DNA from: Arthrobacter sp. Y-9
Lineage (GTDB): Bacteria > Actinomycetota > Actinomycetes > Actinomycetales > Micrococcaceae
NCBI RefSeq assembly: GCF_029690065.1
Contig: NZ_CP121463.1
Location: 1,984,001-2,048,000 of the forward strand
Length of the DNA stretch: 64,000 nt
Direction: 5' to 3'
The position numbers and the translations under genes are program-made. The notes under the pieces were generated by a model, which was given only the letters and a program-made list of their open reading frames with translations, had not been told where the DNA came from and did not search any database. Every line of letters starts with the position of its first letter. Position 1 is the stretch's first letter. Below, in pieces: positions 54,460-63,389 of this stretch.

Positions 54460-55512
54460 ATGAAGTTGCGTAAGAACGCTCTGGCGGGCATCGCCCTCGC
54501 CGCGACCGCCGCTCTCGGCCTGGCCGCCTGCGGTTCCGGCAGCTCCGCGCCCGCCGCGGGCGGATCCGGAGGCTCCAAGATCTCCGGCGAGATCACGGTC
54601 TACAACGCCCAGCACGAGTCCCTGACGAAGGAATGGGTGGACGCGTTCACCCAGGAGACCGGCGTCAAGGTGACCGTCCGCCAGGGTGACGACTCGGAGA
54701 TGTCCAACCAGATCGTCCAGGAAGGCGCCGCCTCCCCCGCCGATGTCTTCCTGACCGAGAACTCTCCCGCGATGGCGCAGGTGGAGAACGCCGGCCTGTT
54801 CGCGGACGTCGACAAGGCCACCGTGGATCAGGTCCCCGCCGCCTACCGACCGTCGACGAACAAGTGGACGGGCATCGCCGCCCGCTCCACCGTGCTCGTG
54901 TACGACAAGAAGAAGATCTCCGAGGACAAGCTGCCGAAGTCCATGCTGGATCTCGCCAAGCCGGAGTGGAAGGGCAAGTGGGCCGCGTCGCCGTCGGGCG
55001 CCGACTTCCAGGCGATCGTCGCCGCGCTGCTGGAGCTCAAGGGCGAGGCCGCGACCATCGAGTGGCTCAAGGGCATGAAGGAGAACTTCAAGGCCTACAA
55101 GGGCAACAGCACCGCGATGAAGGCCGTCAACGCCGGTGAAGTGGATGCCGCGCTGATCTACCACTATTACTACTACGGTGATCAGGCCAAGACCGGCGAG
55201 AACTCCAAGAACGTCACCCCGTACTTCTTCAAGCACCAGGATCCGGGCGCGTTCCTGTCCGTCTCCGGCGGCGGCGTCCTGAAGTCCGCCAAGAACCCGG
55301 CCGCCGCACAGGCGTTCCTGAAGTTCATCACCGGCAAGAAGGGCCAGGAGGTCCTCAAGAACGGCACCTCCTTCGAGTACGCGATCGCGTCGAACGTCGA
55401 GGCGAACCCGAAGCTCGTGCCGATCAAGGATCTGCAGGCCCCCACGGTGGACCCGGCCAAGCTGAACTCCGCCAAGGTCACCGAGCTGATGACGCAGGCC
55501 GGACTGCTCTGA
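54460..55512 (+). CDS. fbpA: Ferric iron ABC transporter substrate-binding lipoprotein
   Basis: A 350-aa FbpA/FutA-like protein. The signal peptide ends at lipobox [25 protein letters not shown], the [10 protein letters not shown] tyrosine cluster that binds Fe(III), and [19 protein letters not shown] are typical. It is preceded by an iron box. Start: ATG at the base of the leader; upstream sequence is promoter. Confidence 0.92.
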   Translation: MKLRKNALAGIALAATAALGLAACGSGSSAPAAGGSGGSKISGEITVYNAQHESLTKEWVDAFTQETGVKVTVRQGDDSEMSNQIVQEGAASPADVFLTENSPAMAQVENAGLFADVDKATVDQVPAAYRPSTNKWTGIAARSTVLVYDKKKISEDKLPKSMLDLAKPEWKGKWAASPSGADFQAIVAALLELKGEAATIEWLKGMKENFKAYKGNSTAMKAVNAGEVDAALIYHYYYYGDQAKTGENSKNVTPYFFKHQDPGAFLSVSGGGVLKSAKNPAAAQAFLKFITGKKGQEVLKNGTSFEYAIASNVEANPKLVPIKDLQAPTVDPAKLNSAKVTELMTQAGLL

Positions 55513-55516
55513 TTCC

Positions 55517-57118
55517 GTGACCGCTGATTCAACGGCCTCCGCCCCGGTGGAGGCCACCGTCAGGCCGCCGCAGGCGGGCAAGGGCGCACGCCCTCGCCCG
55601 CCTTTCGGCGTCTCCGTGATCTCTTTGATCGCGATGCTCATCGCGCTGCTGTCGCTCATCCCCCTCGGGTACGTCGTCTACATGACGGTCACGACGGGCT
55701 GGGACACGGCGGTCTCGCTCATCGTCCGGCCGCGCGTCGGGGAGCTCCTGCTGAACACCGTGCTCCTGGTGGTCCTCACCGTGCCGCTGTGCCTGGTGCT
55801 CGGCGTCGGCGGGGCCTGGCTGGTGGAGAGGACCACGCTCGCCGGTCACCGGTTCTGGGCCGTGGCCCTCGCCGCGCCCCTCGCGATCCCTGCCTTCGTC
55901 AACAGCTACGCCTGGGTCTCCGCCGTCCCATCCCTCGAGGGGATCGGATCCGGAGTGCTGATCTCCACGCTCTCCTACTTCCCGCTGGTCTACATCCCCG
56001 CGGCCGCGGCTCTCAGCCGGCTGGATCCGGCGCTCGAGCACTCGGCCGCCTCACTGGGCCTGGGTCCGTGGGCGTCCTTCTTCCGGGTGGTCCTCCCCCA
56101 GCTCCGCGTGGCACTGACCGGTGGCGCGCTTCTGGTGTCGCTGCACCTGCTGGCCGAGTACGGCGCCTTCGCCATGATCCGCTTCGACACGTTCACCACG
56201 GCGATCATGATCCAGTTCCAGTCCACCTTCAACGGGACCGCGGGCAACATGCTCGCCAGCGTCCTGGTCTTCCTGTGCCTGCTCCTGCTGCTCGCCGAGG
56301 TCCGGGGACGCGGATCCGCCCGGTACTCCCGCGTCGGTTCGGGCAGCCAGGGCATCGCCCTCCGCCTCCCGCTGGGCCGCTACCAGTTGCCGGCGCAGCT
56401 GTCGCTGCTGGCCCTCGTGCTGCTCGCCTTCGGCCTGCCCCTGGCCTTGGTCCTCCGCTGGGCCGTGCAGGGTGGCGCCGCCGTCTGGACCGCGGACGAG
56501 TTCGTCCCCGCCCTCCTGCAGACCCTCTTCTACGGGGTGGTCGGCGCCGCGGTGACCACCGTGGTGGCGTTCCCGCTGGCGTATCTGGCGGTGCGGAACC
56601 CCACCTGGTTCAGCAAGGCCCTGGAGCTGTGCAACTACGTGACCAGTTCACTGCCCGGGATCGTGGTGGGTCTGGCGTTCGTCACAGTGACCATCCGCCT
56701 CGCGCCGGCGGTCTATCAGACCACCGGCGTGCTGATCGCCGCGTATGTGCTGCTGTTCCTCCCCCGGGCCCTGGTCAGCCTGCGCTCCGGTCTCGTGCAG
56801 GCCCCGAAGGAACTGGAGGAGGCGGCCCAGGCACTCGGCACGTCCCCGTTCCTGGCGTTCCTACGCGTCACGCTGCGCCTCACCGCCCCCGCGGCGGCCG
56901 GCGGCGCCGCCCTGGTGTTCCTGGCCATCGTCAACGAACTCACGGCGACGCTCCTCCTCTCGCCCAACGGCACGCACACCCTGGCCACCGAATTCTGGAG
57001 CAAGAGCAGCGAGATCGACTACGCCGGAGCCGCCCCCTACGCGCTCCTGATGATCGTGCTCTCCGCCCCCATGACCTACCTCCTGTTCCACCAGTCCAAG
57101 AAAGCAGCCGGACAGTGA
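55517..57118 (+). CDS. fbpB: Ferric iron ABC transporter permease (two fused halves)
   Basis: A 533-aa permease with two permease halves in one chain (about 12 TM segments), each with an EAA-type loop: [23 protein letters not shown] and [24 protein letters not shown] start 4 bp after fbpA. Its ATPase is the next gene. Confidence 0.92.
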   Translation: MTADSTASAPVEATVRPPQAGKGARPRPPFGVSVISLIAMLIALLSLIPLGYVVYMTVTTGWDTAVSLIVRPRVGELLLNTVLLVVLTVPLCLVLGVGGAWLVERTTLAGHRFWAVALAAPLAIPAFVNSYAWVSAVPSLEGIGSGVLISTLSYFPLVYIPAAAALSRLDPALEHSAASLGLGPWASFFRVVLPQLRVALTGGALLVSLHLLAEYGAFAMIRFDTFTTAIMIQFQSTFNGTAGNMLASVLVFLCLLLLLAEVRGRGSARYSRVGSGSQGIALRLPLGRYQLPAQLSLLALVLLAFGLPLALVLRWAVQGGAAVWTADEFVPALLQTLFYGVVGAAVTTVVAFPLAYLAVRNPTWFSKALELCNYVTSSLPGIVVGLAFVTVTIRLAPAVYQTTGVLIAAYVLLFLPRALVSLRSGLVQAPKELEEAAQALGTSPFLAFLRVTLRLTAPAAAGGAALVFLAIVNELTATLLLSPNGTHTLATEFWSKSSEIDYAGAAPYALLMIVLSAPMTYLLFHQSKKAAGQ

Positions 57119-58275
57119 CCTCCCCCTCCTCCGCCCACTCCGTCGCCCCCGGCGTCGCGCCCTCCGTGGCCGGCACCACCGACACCCATCTCGCGATCGA
57201 CGGCGTGGTCAAGAACTTCGGCAGCCAAGAGGTGTTGCGCGGGATCGACCTCGCGGTCGCCCGCGGCGGGACCACCGCGATCGTGGGGCCGTCGGGGTCG
57301 GGCAAGACCACACTGCTGCGGCTCATCGCCGGATTCGAACGGCCCGACGCCGGCTCCATCCGTCTGAGCGGCACGGCCGTGGCGCAGGGTTCCGCCTGGG
57401 TTCCGGCACATCGGAGGAACGTCGGCTACGTGGCGCAGGACGGCGCGCTGTTCCCGCATCTGTCGGTCGCCCAGAACGTCGCCTTCGGCCTCGCCGGTGA
57501 TCTGGGCAGTCACCGGTCCTCCGCGGCCAAGGCCCGGATCCGGGAACTGCTCGAGATGGTGTCCCTGGACCCGGCTCTCGCCACACGCCGTCCCCACGAG
57601 CTCTCCGGCGGCCAGCAGCAGCGCGTCGCCCTCGCCCGCGCCCTCGCCCGTGAACCCGAAGTGATGCTCCTGGACGAGCCCTTCTCAGCGCTCGACGCCG
57701 GCCTGCGCGTCGCCACGCGCCGCGCCGTCGGCGAGGTGCTACGGACCGCCGGCGTCACCACCGTGCTCGTCACCCACGATCAGGCCGAGGCCCTGTCCTT
57801 CGCCGATCAGGTGGCCGTCATGCGGGACGGCGCCCTGGCCCAGGTGGGCAACCCGTTCGTCGTCTACACCCGGCCCTCCGACCGGGCCACCGCGGAGTTC
57901 CTGGGCGAGGCCGTGGTGCTGGACGCCTGGCTCGAAGGCTCGCTCGCCATGTGCTCCCTGGGCGGGATCCCGGTCCGCCGCCCTCCGGCACAGGGCAAAG
58001 TCCACCTGATGCTGCGGCCCGAGCAGATCCGGATCGCCCCGGACGGCCCGATCCGCGGCACGGTCGTGGACACGGACTACTTCGGCCCCGAGACCACCGT
58101 CCGGATCCGGCTCAACCCCCGTCCGGCCACGGCCGGCGGTCCCGAGATCCCCGGCGGCGGCGAGACGATCACCATCCGCCACTGGAACGCCTCCATCACG
58201 CGCCCCGGCACGGAACTGTGCCTGCGCGTCATCGGCGAAGGCGTCGCCTTCCCTTGGGATTCCGCTCAGGACTGA
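57115..58275 (+). CDS. fbpC: Ferric iron ABC transporter ATP-binding protein
   Basis: A 386-aa ATPase. Walker [12 protein letters not shown]-loop YVAQDGALF, signature [16 protein letters not shown], Walker [14 protein letters not shown]-loop [11 protein letters not shown]-terminal TOBE domain ([10 protein letters not shown]...) follows. The GTG start overlaps fbpB (GTGA). Its 3' end overlaps the opposing kinase gene by 10 bp. Confidence 0.95.
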   Translation: MTSPSSAHSVAPGVAPSVAGTTDTHLAIDGVVKNFGSQEVLRGIDLAVARGGTTAIVGPSGSGKTTLLRLIAGFERPDAGSIRLSGTAVAQGSAWVPAHRRNVGYVAQDGALFPHLSVAQNVAFGLAGDLGSHRSSAAKARIRELLEMVSLDPALATRRPHELSGGQQQRVALARALAREPEVMLLDEPFSALDAGLRVATRRAVGEVLRTAGVTTVLVTHDQAEALSFADQVAVMRDGALAQVGNPFVVYTRPSDRATAEFLGEAVVLDAWLEGSLAMCSLGGIPVRRPPAQGKVHLMLRPEQIRIAPDGPIRGTVVDTDYFGPETTVRIRLNPRPATAGGPEIPGGGETITIRHWNASITRPGTELCLRVIGEGVAFPWDSAQD

Positions 58276-59270
58276 GTGCGCCCCGGCTTCGCCGTCGGCA
58301 GGACGATCCGCATGACCGTGCCGTCCGGACCCGTCCGGACTAGTTCGGCCCGGCCACCGGCCTGCACGGCGATCTCCCGGACCAGCGCCAGTCCGATCCC
58401 GTACCCGCGCCGCCCAGTCCCGGCCGACTCGGCGGAGCTGTGAACGAAGCGTTCGAAAATCCGCTGCCGGTCGACGTCGGAGATCCCGCTGCCCGTGTCC
58501 GCGACGCTGAGCGTGACCATGTCCCGCTCCTGGCCCACCGTCACGGTGACGTGGCCGCCGTCGGGGGTGTGGGCCAGGGCGTTGTCCAGCAGCGCGAGAA
58601 GCGCGCGCCGGAGACTCTGCTCCCTGATCACCGCCGTCGCACCGGGCAGTCCCTGGTGTTCCACGGTGACGTGACGGTCCGCGGCGAGCCCCGCCGCGCT
58701 CCCGACCACCTCGATCGCCAATGCGCCCACGTCGACCGGGCCGGCGTCCTGCGCGGTCTCGCGTCCGGTGGCAGCCTCGAGGAGCCCGTCGACCAGTTCC
58801 GTCAGCGCCGCGGTGTCCTGCCGGATCTGCGCGAGTGCCTGGCCGGCCTGCGAATCCGCGGGGCTGGTCCGCTGCGCCAGCTGCACGCGCGCGTCCAGAA
58901 TGGCCAAGGGTGTCCTCATCTCATGGCTCGCGTCCTGCACGAACCGCCGCTGGCGGGCGAGGGCGTCGCTGAGGGGCCGGATCGAGCTGCGGGCGCTGAA
59001 CCAGCCGATCACGCCCGCCAGCACCACACCCACGAGTCCCACCAGGATCATGTCGCGGATCAGGTCCCGCGTGTCCAGGGAGACGAAGACCGCCCCCGGC
59101 TCTGCGGCATCGGGGCCCGGGCCGCCGGCCTTGCTGACGAGGTACACGGTCGCCACGGCGAGCAGACACAGCACCAGGGCGCCGCAGGCGGCGCTGATCC
59201 GGAGGGCGATCCGCAGCGCGGCCCTGCGGAGCTCCACCTGGTCGGGGCCGGGACGGCGGGGTTCAGTCAT
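58266..59270 (-). CDS. Sensor histidine kinase
   Basis: A 334-aa kinase. TM segments at about 22-45 and 73-92, short periplasmic loop, H-box H116 (DASHEMRTPLA), N-box ALLDNALAHTPD, G-boxes DTGSGI and GYGIGLALV. ATG 59270 overlaps the response regulator stop by 8 bp. Input signal unknown. Confidence 0.92.
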   Translation of the reverse strand: MTEPRRPGPDQVELRRAALRIALRISAACGALVLCLLAVATVYLVSKAGGPGPDAAEPGAVFVSLDTRDLIRDMILVGLVGVVLAGVIGWFSARSSIRPLSDALARQRRFVQDASHEMRTPLAILDARVQLAQRTSPADSQAGQALAQIRQDTAALTELVDGLLEAATGRETAQDAGPVDVGALAIEVVGSAAGLAADRHVTVEHQGLPGATAVIREQSLRRALLALLDNALAHTPDGGHVTVTVGQERDMVTLSVADTGSGISDVDRQRIFERFVHSSAESAGTGRRGYGIGLALVREIAVQAGGRAELVRTGPDGTVMRIVLPTAKPGRTQS

Positions 59271-59937
59271 GAGGGTCACCGATCTGGTAGCCGACGCCGT
59301 GGACCGTGCGGACCACGGCGCGGGAGATCTTGCGGCGGAGATGGTGCACGTGGGTGTCCACAAGACCCGGGGTGTCGGTGGGCTGGAAGACGCGGGCGAG
59401 GATCTCCTCGCGGCTGAAGACCCGCTCAGGATCGGCCGCCAAGAGCGCGAGCAGCTCCCCCTCCTTGGCGGTGAGCGAGGCGCTGAGTCCGTGGACCGAG
59501 CGGGCCTGCCGCCCCGCGGCGTCGAGTTCCCAGTTACCGAAGCTGAGCGACGACGGCGGCGCGTCGTACGTGCGGGTCAGCGCCCGGAGCCGAGCGGCCA
59601 GTTCGGCGGCGTCGAATGGCTTGGTCATGTAGTCGTTCGCGCCGGCGTCGAGCCCCCTGACCTTCTCCTCGGTGGCGCCGAGCGCGGTCAGGAGGAGGAC
59701 GGGTGTCGCCACGCCGTGCTCCCGCAGAGCTTGGACGATGGCGATGCCGTCCAGACCCGGCAGCCCGCGATCGATCACCAGCACGTCCCATTCCCGGCTG
59801 AGCGCGAGGTGCAGGCCCTCCCGGCCCTGGACGGCGAGCTGCACCCGGTACTCAGGGGCGAGGAGTTCTGCGGTCAGAGGACCCAGGACGGGGTCGTCCT
59901 CCACCAGGAGCACGGAGGGCCGGGGCGCGTGATTCAC
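59263..59937 (-). CDS. OmpR family response regulator
   Basis: A 224-aa regulator with receiver (D56, K106) and C-terminal winged HTH (FGNWELDAAGRQARSVHGLSAS and LTAKEGELLALLAADPERVFSREEI). It is upstream of and coupled to the kinase. Downstream of a PAP2 gene in the same direction, so it may belong to that transcript. Confidence 0.93.
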   Translation of the reverse strand: MNHAPRPSVLLVEDDPVLGPLTAELLAPEYRVQLAVQGREGLHLALSREWDVLVIDRGLPGLDGIAIVQALREHGVATPVLLLTALGATEEKVRGLDAGANDYMTKPFDAAELAARLRALTRTYDAPPSSLSFGNWELDAAGRQARSVHGLSASLTAKEGELLALLAADPERVFSREEILARVFQPTDTPGLVDTHVHHLRRKISRAVVRTVHGVGYQIGDPHD

Positions 59938-59976
59938 AGGACCATTCTCGCTCCCTCTCGCGCGGGACCGTGGTCT

Positions 59977-60720
59977 TCAGCCGTGTCCTTCCACCTTGCG
60001 GGCCACGCGGGAGACCAGCGGAAGAGCCAGAACCCGCGGAACCAAAGTGTTCCAGAGCCAGGTGAACGCGAGCATCGCCGCACCGGTCACGAGGAAGGAG
60101 GCGAGCACGTCCGTGGGGTAATGCACCCCGATGTAGAGACGGGACCAGGCCACCACCAGCGCCACCGCCGCCCCGGCCCACACCACGATCCGTGCCCGGC
60201 GGGTCCCCTGCAGCAGGAAGTAGACCGCGAAGACGAGCGCCACCGCCAGGCACGTGTGGCCGCTGGGGAAGCTGTTGGAGCCGGTCTCCGGCGCCAGAGG
60301 GTCCAGGAGCAGAGCGGGGTTCGGCCGCGGGCGCGCCACGATCAGCTTGAACACCTGCGACATGCCCCAGCCCCAGCTCACCGCCGAGGCGAACAGCACC
60401 GCCCGCAGGACCTGTCGACGGACCAGGAGGATGACGGCCCCCACCACGATGATCAGCACCCCGGCCACCGGGCTGAACAGCGTGTTCAGGCCCATGGCGA
60501 CGGCGGTCAGGAAGGCCTCGTGGTGCCGGCTGAGCTCCTGATCCACCCCGAGCTCTGCACCGCTCAGGCCGGGCATCAGGCGGATGCAGAGCCCCAGCGT
60601 CAGGGCGGCCAGCGCGAGCGCCGACGACGCCGGCAGCCAGTGCCGCGGAACGCTCAGCCGAGGGAACCCCCGGGGAGGCCTCGGCCGGGCGGGAGAGGCA
60701 GGCGTGGACTGCGAAGCCAT
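59977..60720 (-). CDS. PAP2 family phosphatase
   Basis: A 247-aa membrane phosphatase with the three PAP2 motifs: KLIVARPRP, PSGH (SNSFPSGHTCLA) and SRLYIGVHYPTDV. About six TM segments. It acts on lipid phosphates or undecaprenyl pyrophosphate. AAAGGA precedes the ATG. 39 bp to the response regulator start, so a single operon is likely. Confidence 0.9.
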   Translation of the reverse strand: MASQSTPASPARPRPPRGFPRLSVPRHWLPASSALALAALTLGLCIRLMPGLSGAELGVDQELSRHHEAFLTAVAMGLNTLFSPVAGVLIIVVGAVILLVRRQVLRAVLFASAVSWGWGMSQVFKLIVARPRPNPALLLDPLAPETGSNSFPSGHTCLAVALVFAVYFLLQGTRRARIVVWAGAAVALVVAWSRLYIGVHYPTDVLASFLVTGAAMLAFTWLWNTLVPRVLALPLVSRVARKVEGHG

Positions 60721-60863
60721 GGATGTTCCTTTCGAACCGTGCGTGGCTCCGATCGTGTCAGGGCGGTCCTCAGAAACTCTTAAGAAGTGCTCTGGGCCTC
60801 TGTGCGGGGCTCCGGCCTCGGGTTCAGGGATCCAGTGGCGTGGTCATTGACCTACCGCATCAA

Positions 60864-61367
60864 TCAGCACGTCCCAGATCTGCGTTCGATGAGGAACGTA
60901 TCCTGCCACTCGCCATCAGCGCGCCGCGCGATGCGTTCGCGGCGGCCGACGAGGCGGAATCCGGCGTTTTCGTGCAGGCGGAGGCTGGCCTCGTTCTGGG
61001 GGAAGATGCTGGATTGGAGGGTCCAGATTCCGGCGGCCTCGGTGGAACCGATGAGCGCGGTCAGGAGGATTTTGCCGAGTCCTTGACCGCGTGCTGCGTG
61101 GTGGAGGTAGATGGAGTGCTCGACGACGCCTGCATACGCCGGACGCGCGGAGACGGCCGAGACCGCGGCCCAGCCCAGCACTTCCCCGTCGACGTCGGCG
61201 ACGAGGCGGTGCGCCGGGAGCCGTGAGGCGGTGAAGGCCTCCCAGGTGGGGGTGGTGGTTTCGAAGGTCGCCAGTCCGGTCGCGATCCCTTGGGCGTAGA
61301 TCTCTTCAACGGCAGGCCAGTCTCCGGCCTCCAAGGGACGAATGTCCGCCGCGAGTCGGGGGTTCAC
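60864..61367 (-). CDS. GNAT acetyltransferase (PAT/ArsN-like)
   Basis: A 167-aa acetyltransferase of the phosphinothricin-type N-acetyltransferase group. YAQGIATGLATFET, the acetyl-CoA loop HHAARGQGLGKILL, and NEASLRLHENAGFRLVGRRERI are typical. The GTG start overlaps the arsR stop (GTGA), so it is co-expressed with arsR. In arsenic islands this family (ArsN1) acetylates arsinothricin, which is the likely role. Confidence 0.8.
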   Translation of the reverse strand: MNPRLAADIRPLEAGDWPAVEEIYAQGIATGLATFETTTPTWEAFTASRLPAHRLVADVDGEVLGWAAVSAVSARPAYAGVVEHSIYLHHAARGQGLGKILLTALIGSTEAAGIWTLQSSIFPQNEASLRLHENAGFRLVGRRERIARRADGEWQDTFLIERRSGTC

Positions 61368-61717
61368 AGGCTCTCCACGAGTCCGGTGACCCGGTCCAGG
61401 GCGCCCTCGACCAGGGAGTAGTACGCCCAGGTGCCGCGCTTTTCACGGTGCAGCAGTCCGGCGTCGACCATGATCTTCAGGTGGTGTGAGACGGTCGGCT
61501 GGCCGAGGTTCAACGGCTCGGTCAGATCACACACGCAGGCCTCCCCGCCTGGGGCGTTCTTCACGATCGAGAGCAGGCGCAGCCGGTTCGGATCGGCCAG
61601 GGCCTTGAACACCACGGCGCGGTCCGCGACGTCCTCGGCGGTGAGGGCCGGCGGGGCGGAGGGCTCGCAGCAGGCCGTTCCCACGGGGGTGAGCTCCAGA
61701 GTTCGCGAGGCGTTCAT
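61364..61717 (-). CDS. arsR: ArsR family arsenic-responsive repressor
   Basis: A 117-aa winged-helix repressor. HTH is LGQPTVSHHLKIMVDAGLL (71-89). Cysteines C16-C17 and C61/C63 (ACVCDLTEP) fit the Corynebacterium ArsR type, where Cys15, Cys16 and Cys55 bind As(III). The ATG at 61717 has GGAGG 8 bp upstream; the in-frame ATG at 61735 lies inside the promoter region. It is divergent from the ACR3 gene. Confidence 0.92.
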   Translation of the reverse strand: MNASRTLELTPVGTACCEPSAPPALTAEDVADRAVVFKALADPNRLRLLSIVKNAPGGEACVCDLTEPLNLGQPTVSHHLKIMVDAGLLHREKRGTWAYYSLVEGALDRVTGLVESL

Positions 61718-61738
61718 GAGTCCATCCTCCCACATACA

Positions 61739-61768
61739 TTGACATCCATCGATCTGTGGTTTGATACT
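61739..61768 (+). promoter_or_regulatory. Promoter of the ACR3-ArsC operon
   Basis: -35 TTGACA (61739-61744), 18-bp spacer, -10 GATACT (61763-61768). The left arm of the ArsR inverted repeat lies in its spacer. Confidence 0.6.
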
Positions 61769-61782
61769 CAGGTAGATCGATG
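61747..61782. promoter_or_regulatory. Probable ArsR operator
   Basis: Inverted repeat CATCGATCT (61747-61755) and AGATCGATG (61774-61782), 18 bp between. It covers the divergent promoters of arsR and the ACR3 gene. Confidence 0.6.
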
Positions 61783-61789
61783 TTCATCA

Positions 61790-62917
61790 ATGAAGAGTGT
61801 GGGTGTGGTGGGTTCTCAGGGAGTGGCCGCGGTGCGGGATGCGTCTGCCTCGGCCGGTGGGCGTTTGTCGCGGATGGACCGGTTCTTGCCGGTGTGGATC
61901 CTGGTGGCGATGGCTGCGGGTCTGGGGTTGGGGGCGTTGGCACCCTGGCTGGGTCCGGCGCTGGAGGCGGTGAAGGTGGGGCAGGTGTCCTTGCCGATCG
62001 CGGTCGGGTTGTTGGTGATGATGTATCCGGTGCTGGCCAAGGTCCGGTATGACCGGGCTCATCGGGTGCTGGCGGATCGGAAGTTGATGATCGCTTCTCT
62101 GGTGTTGAACTGGGTTCTGGCGCCGGCGTTCATGTTCGTGCTGGCGTGGGTGTTCTTGCCGGATCTGCCGGAGTACCGGACCGGGTTGGTGATCGTGGGG
62201 TTGGCCCGGTGCATTGCGATGGTGCTGATCTGGAACGATCTGGCCTGTGGTGACCGGGAATCGGCCGCGGTGCTGGTGTTGCTGAACTCGGTGTTCCAGG
62301 TCCTCGCGTTCGGGGCGCTCGGCTGGTTCTACCTGCAGCTGCTGCCCGCCTGGCTCGGTCTGCCCACCACCAGTGCGGACTTCTCCTTCCAGACGATCAC
62401 GGCCTCGGTGCTGGTGTTCCTCGGTATTCCCCTGATCGCCGGTTTCCTGACCCGGACTGTGGGCGAACGGTTCAAGGGCCGCGCCTGGTATGAGGGCAGG
62501 TTCCTGCCTCGTCTGGGCCCGTGGGCGCTGTACGGGCTGTTGTTCACCATCACCGTGCTCTTCGCCTTGCAGGGCGGCACGATCCTGGCCCGTCCCCTGG
62601 ACGTGGCCCGGATCGCGGTCCCGCTGCTGGTGTATTTCGCCGTGGTCTTCGCCGCCGGCATGCTCGCGGGCAAGGTGCTGGGTCTGGGATACGCCCGCAC
62701 CACCACCTTGGCGTTCACCGCGGCAGGGAACAATTTCGAGTTGGCGATCGCCGTGGCCATCGGCACCTTCGGCGTCACCTCGGGCCAGGCCCTGGCCGGG
62801 GTCGTCGGCCCCTTGATCGAAGTGCCGGCACTGCTCGGCCTGGTCTACGCGGCCCTCTGGGCCAGAACCCGTTACTTCACCACCCCCAACCAGCCCGCCC
62901 TCCAGGAGATCTCGTGA
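61790..62917 (+). CDS. acr3: ACR3-type arsenite efflux permease
   Basis: A 375-aa membrane carrier with about ten TM segments. The family signature VGLARCIAMVLIWNDLACGD (about 137-156) includes the essential Cys. It exports As(III). The ATG 61790 is taken as start, but no ribosome site precedes it and the promoter is close. MDRFLPVW about 28 codons later is a typical ACR3 beginning. 61800-62300 uses more TTG, GTG and GGG codons than its neighbours, which hints at transfer. Confidence 0.9.
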   Translation: MKSVGVVGSQGVAAVRDASASAGGRLSRMDRFLPVWILVAMAAGLGLGALAPWLGPALEAVKVGQVSLPIAVGLLVMMYPVLAKVRYDRAHRVLADRKLMIASLVLNWVLAPAFMFVLAWVFLPDLPEYRTGLVIVGLARCIAMVLIWNDLACGDRESAAVLVLLNSVFQVLAFGALGWFYLQLLPAWLGLPTTSADFSFQTITASVLVFLGIPLIAGFLTRTVGERFKGRAWYEGRFLPRLGPWALYGLLFTITVLFALQGGTILARPLDVARIAVPLLVYFAVVFAAGMLAGKVLGLGYARTTTLAFTAAGNNFELAIAVAIGTFGVTSGQALAGVVGPLIEVPALLGLVYAALWARTRYFTTPNQPALQEIS

Positions 62918-63324
62918 GCACTGAAACCAAGAAACCCTCCGTGTTGTTCGTCTGCGTCCACAACGCCGGCCGGTCCCAGATGGCCGCGGCCTACCTGACC
63001 AGCCTCTCCGGTGGGGCGATCGAGGTCCGTTCTGCAGGCTCGCAACCGGCGGATCAGGTCAACCCCGCCGCGGTAGCAGCGATGGCCGAGGTCGGGATCG
63101 ACATGTCCGCTGAAATCCCCAAGGTCCTCACGACCGAGGCCGTGCAGGAATCCGATGTGGTCATCACCATGGGATGCGGGGACACCTGTCCGTACTTCCC
63201 TGGCAAACGGTACGAGGACTGGGTTCTGGAAGACCCGGCCGGGCAGGGCCTGGAGGCCGTTCGTCCGATCCGGGACGAGATCAAGACCCGGGTCCAGGAC
63301 CTCATCGCAACCCTCACGAAGTAG
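62914..63324 (+). CDS. arsC: Arsenate reductase, low-molecular-weight phosphatase type
   Basis: A 136-aa reductase. Active-site loop CVHNAGRS (CX5R), then TMGCGDTCPYFPGKRYEDW, and DPAGQGLEAVRPIRDEI resemble Corynebacterium mycothiol-dependent ArsC. It makes As(III) for the ACR3 pump. GTG start overlaps the acr3 stop (GTGA). Confidence 0.93.
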   Translation: MSTETKKPSVLFVCVHNAGRSQMAAAYLTSLSGGAIEVRSAGSQPADQVNPAAVAAMAEVGIDMSAEIPKVLTTEAVQESDVVITMGCGDTCPYFPGKRYEDWVLEDPAGQGLEAVRPIRDEIKTRVQDLIATLTK

Positions 63325-63389
63325 CAGCCCACCGCACGAGAGTATCCAGGCGCCGCCAAGAGGCGTCGTGATCCCTTAGGAGAATCCTC

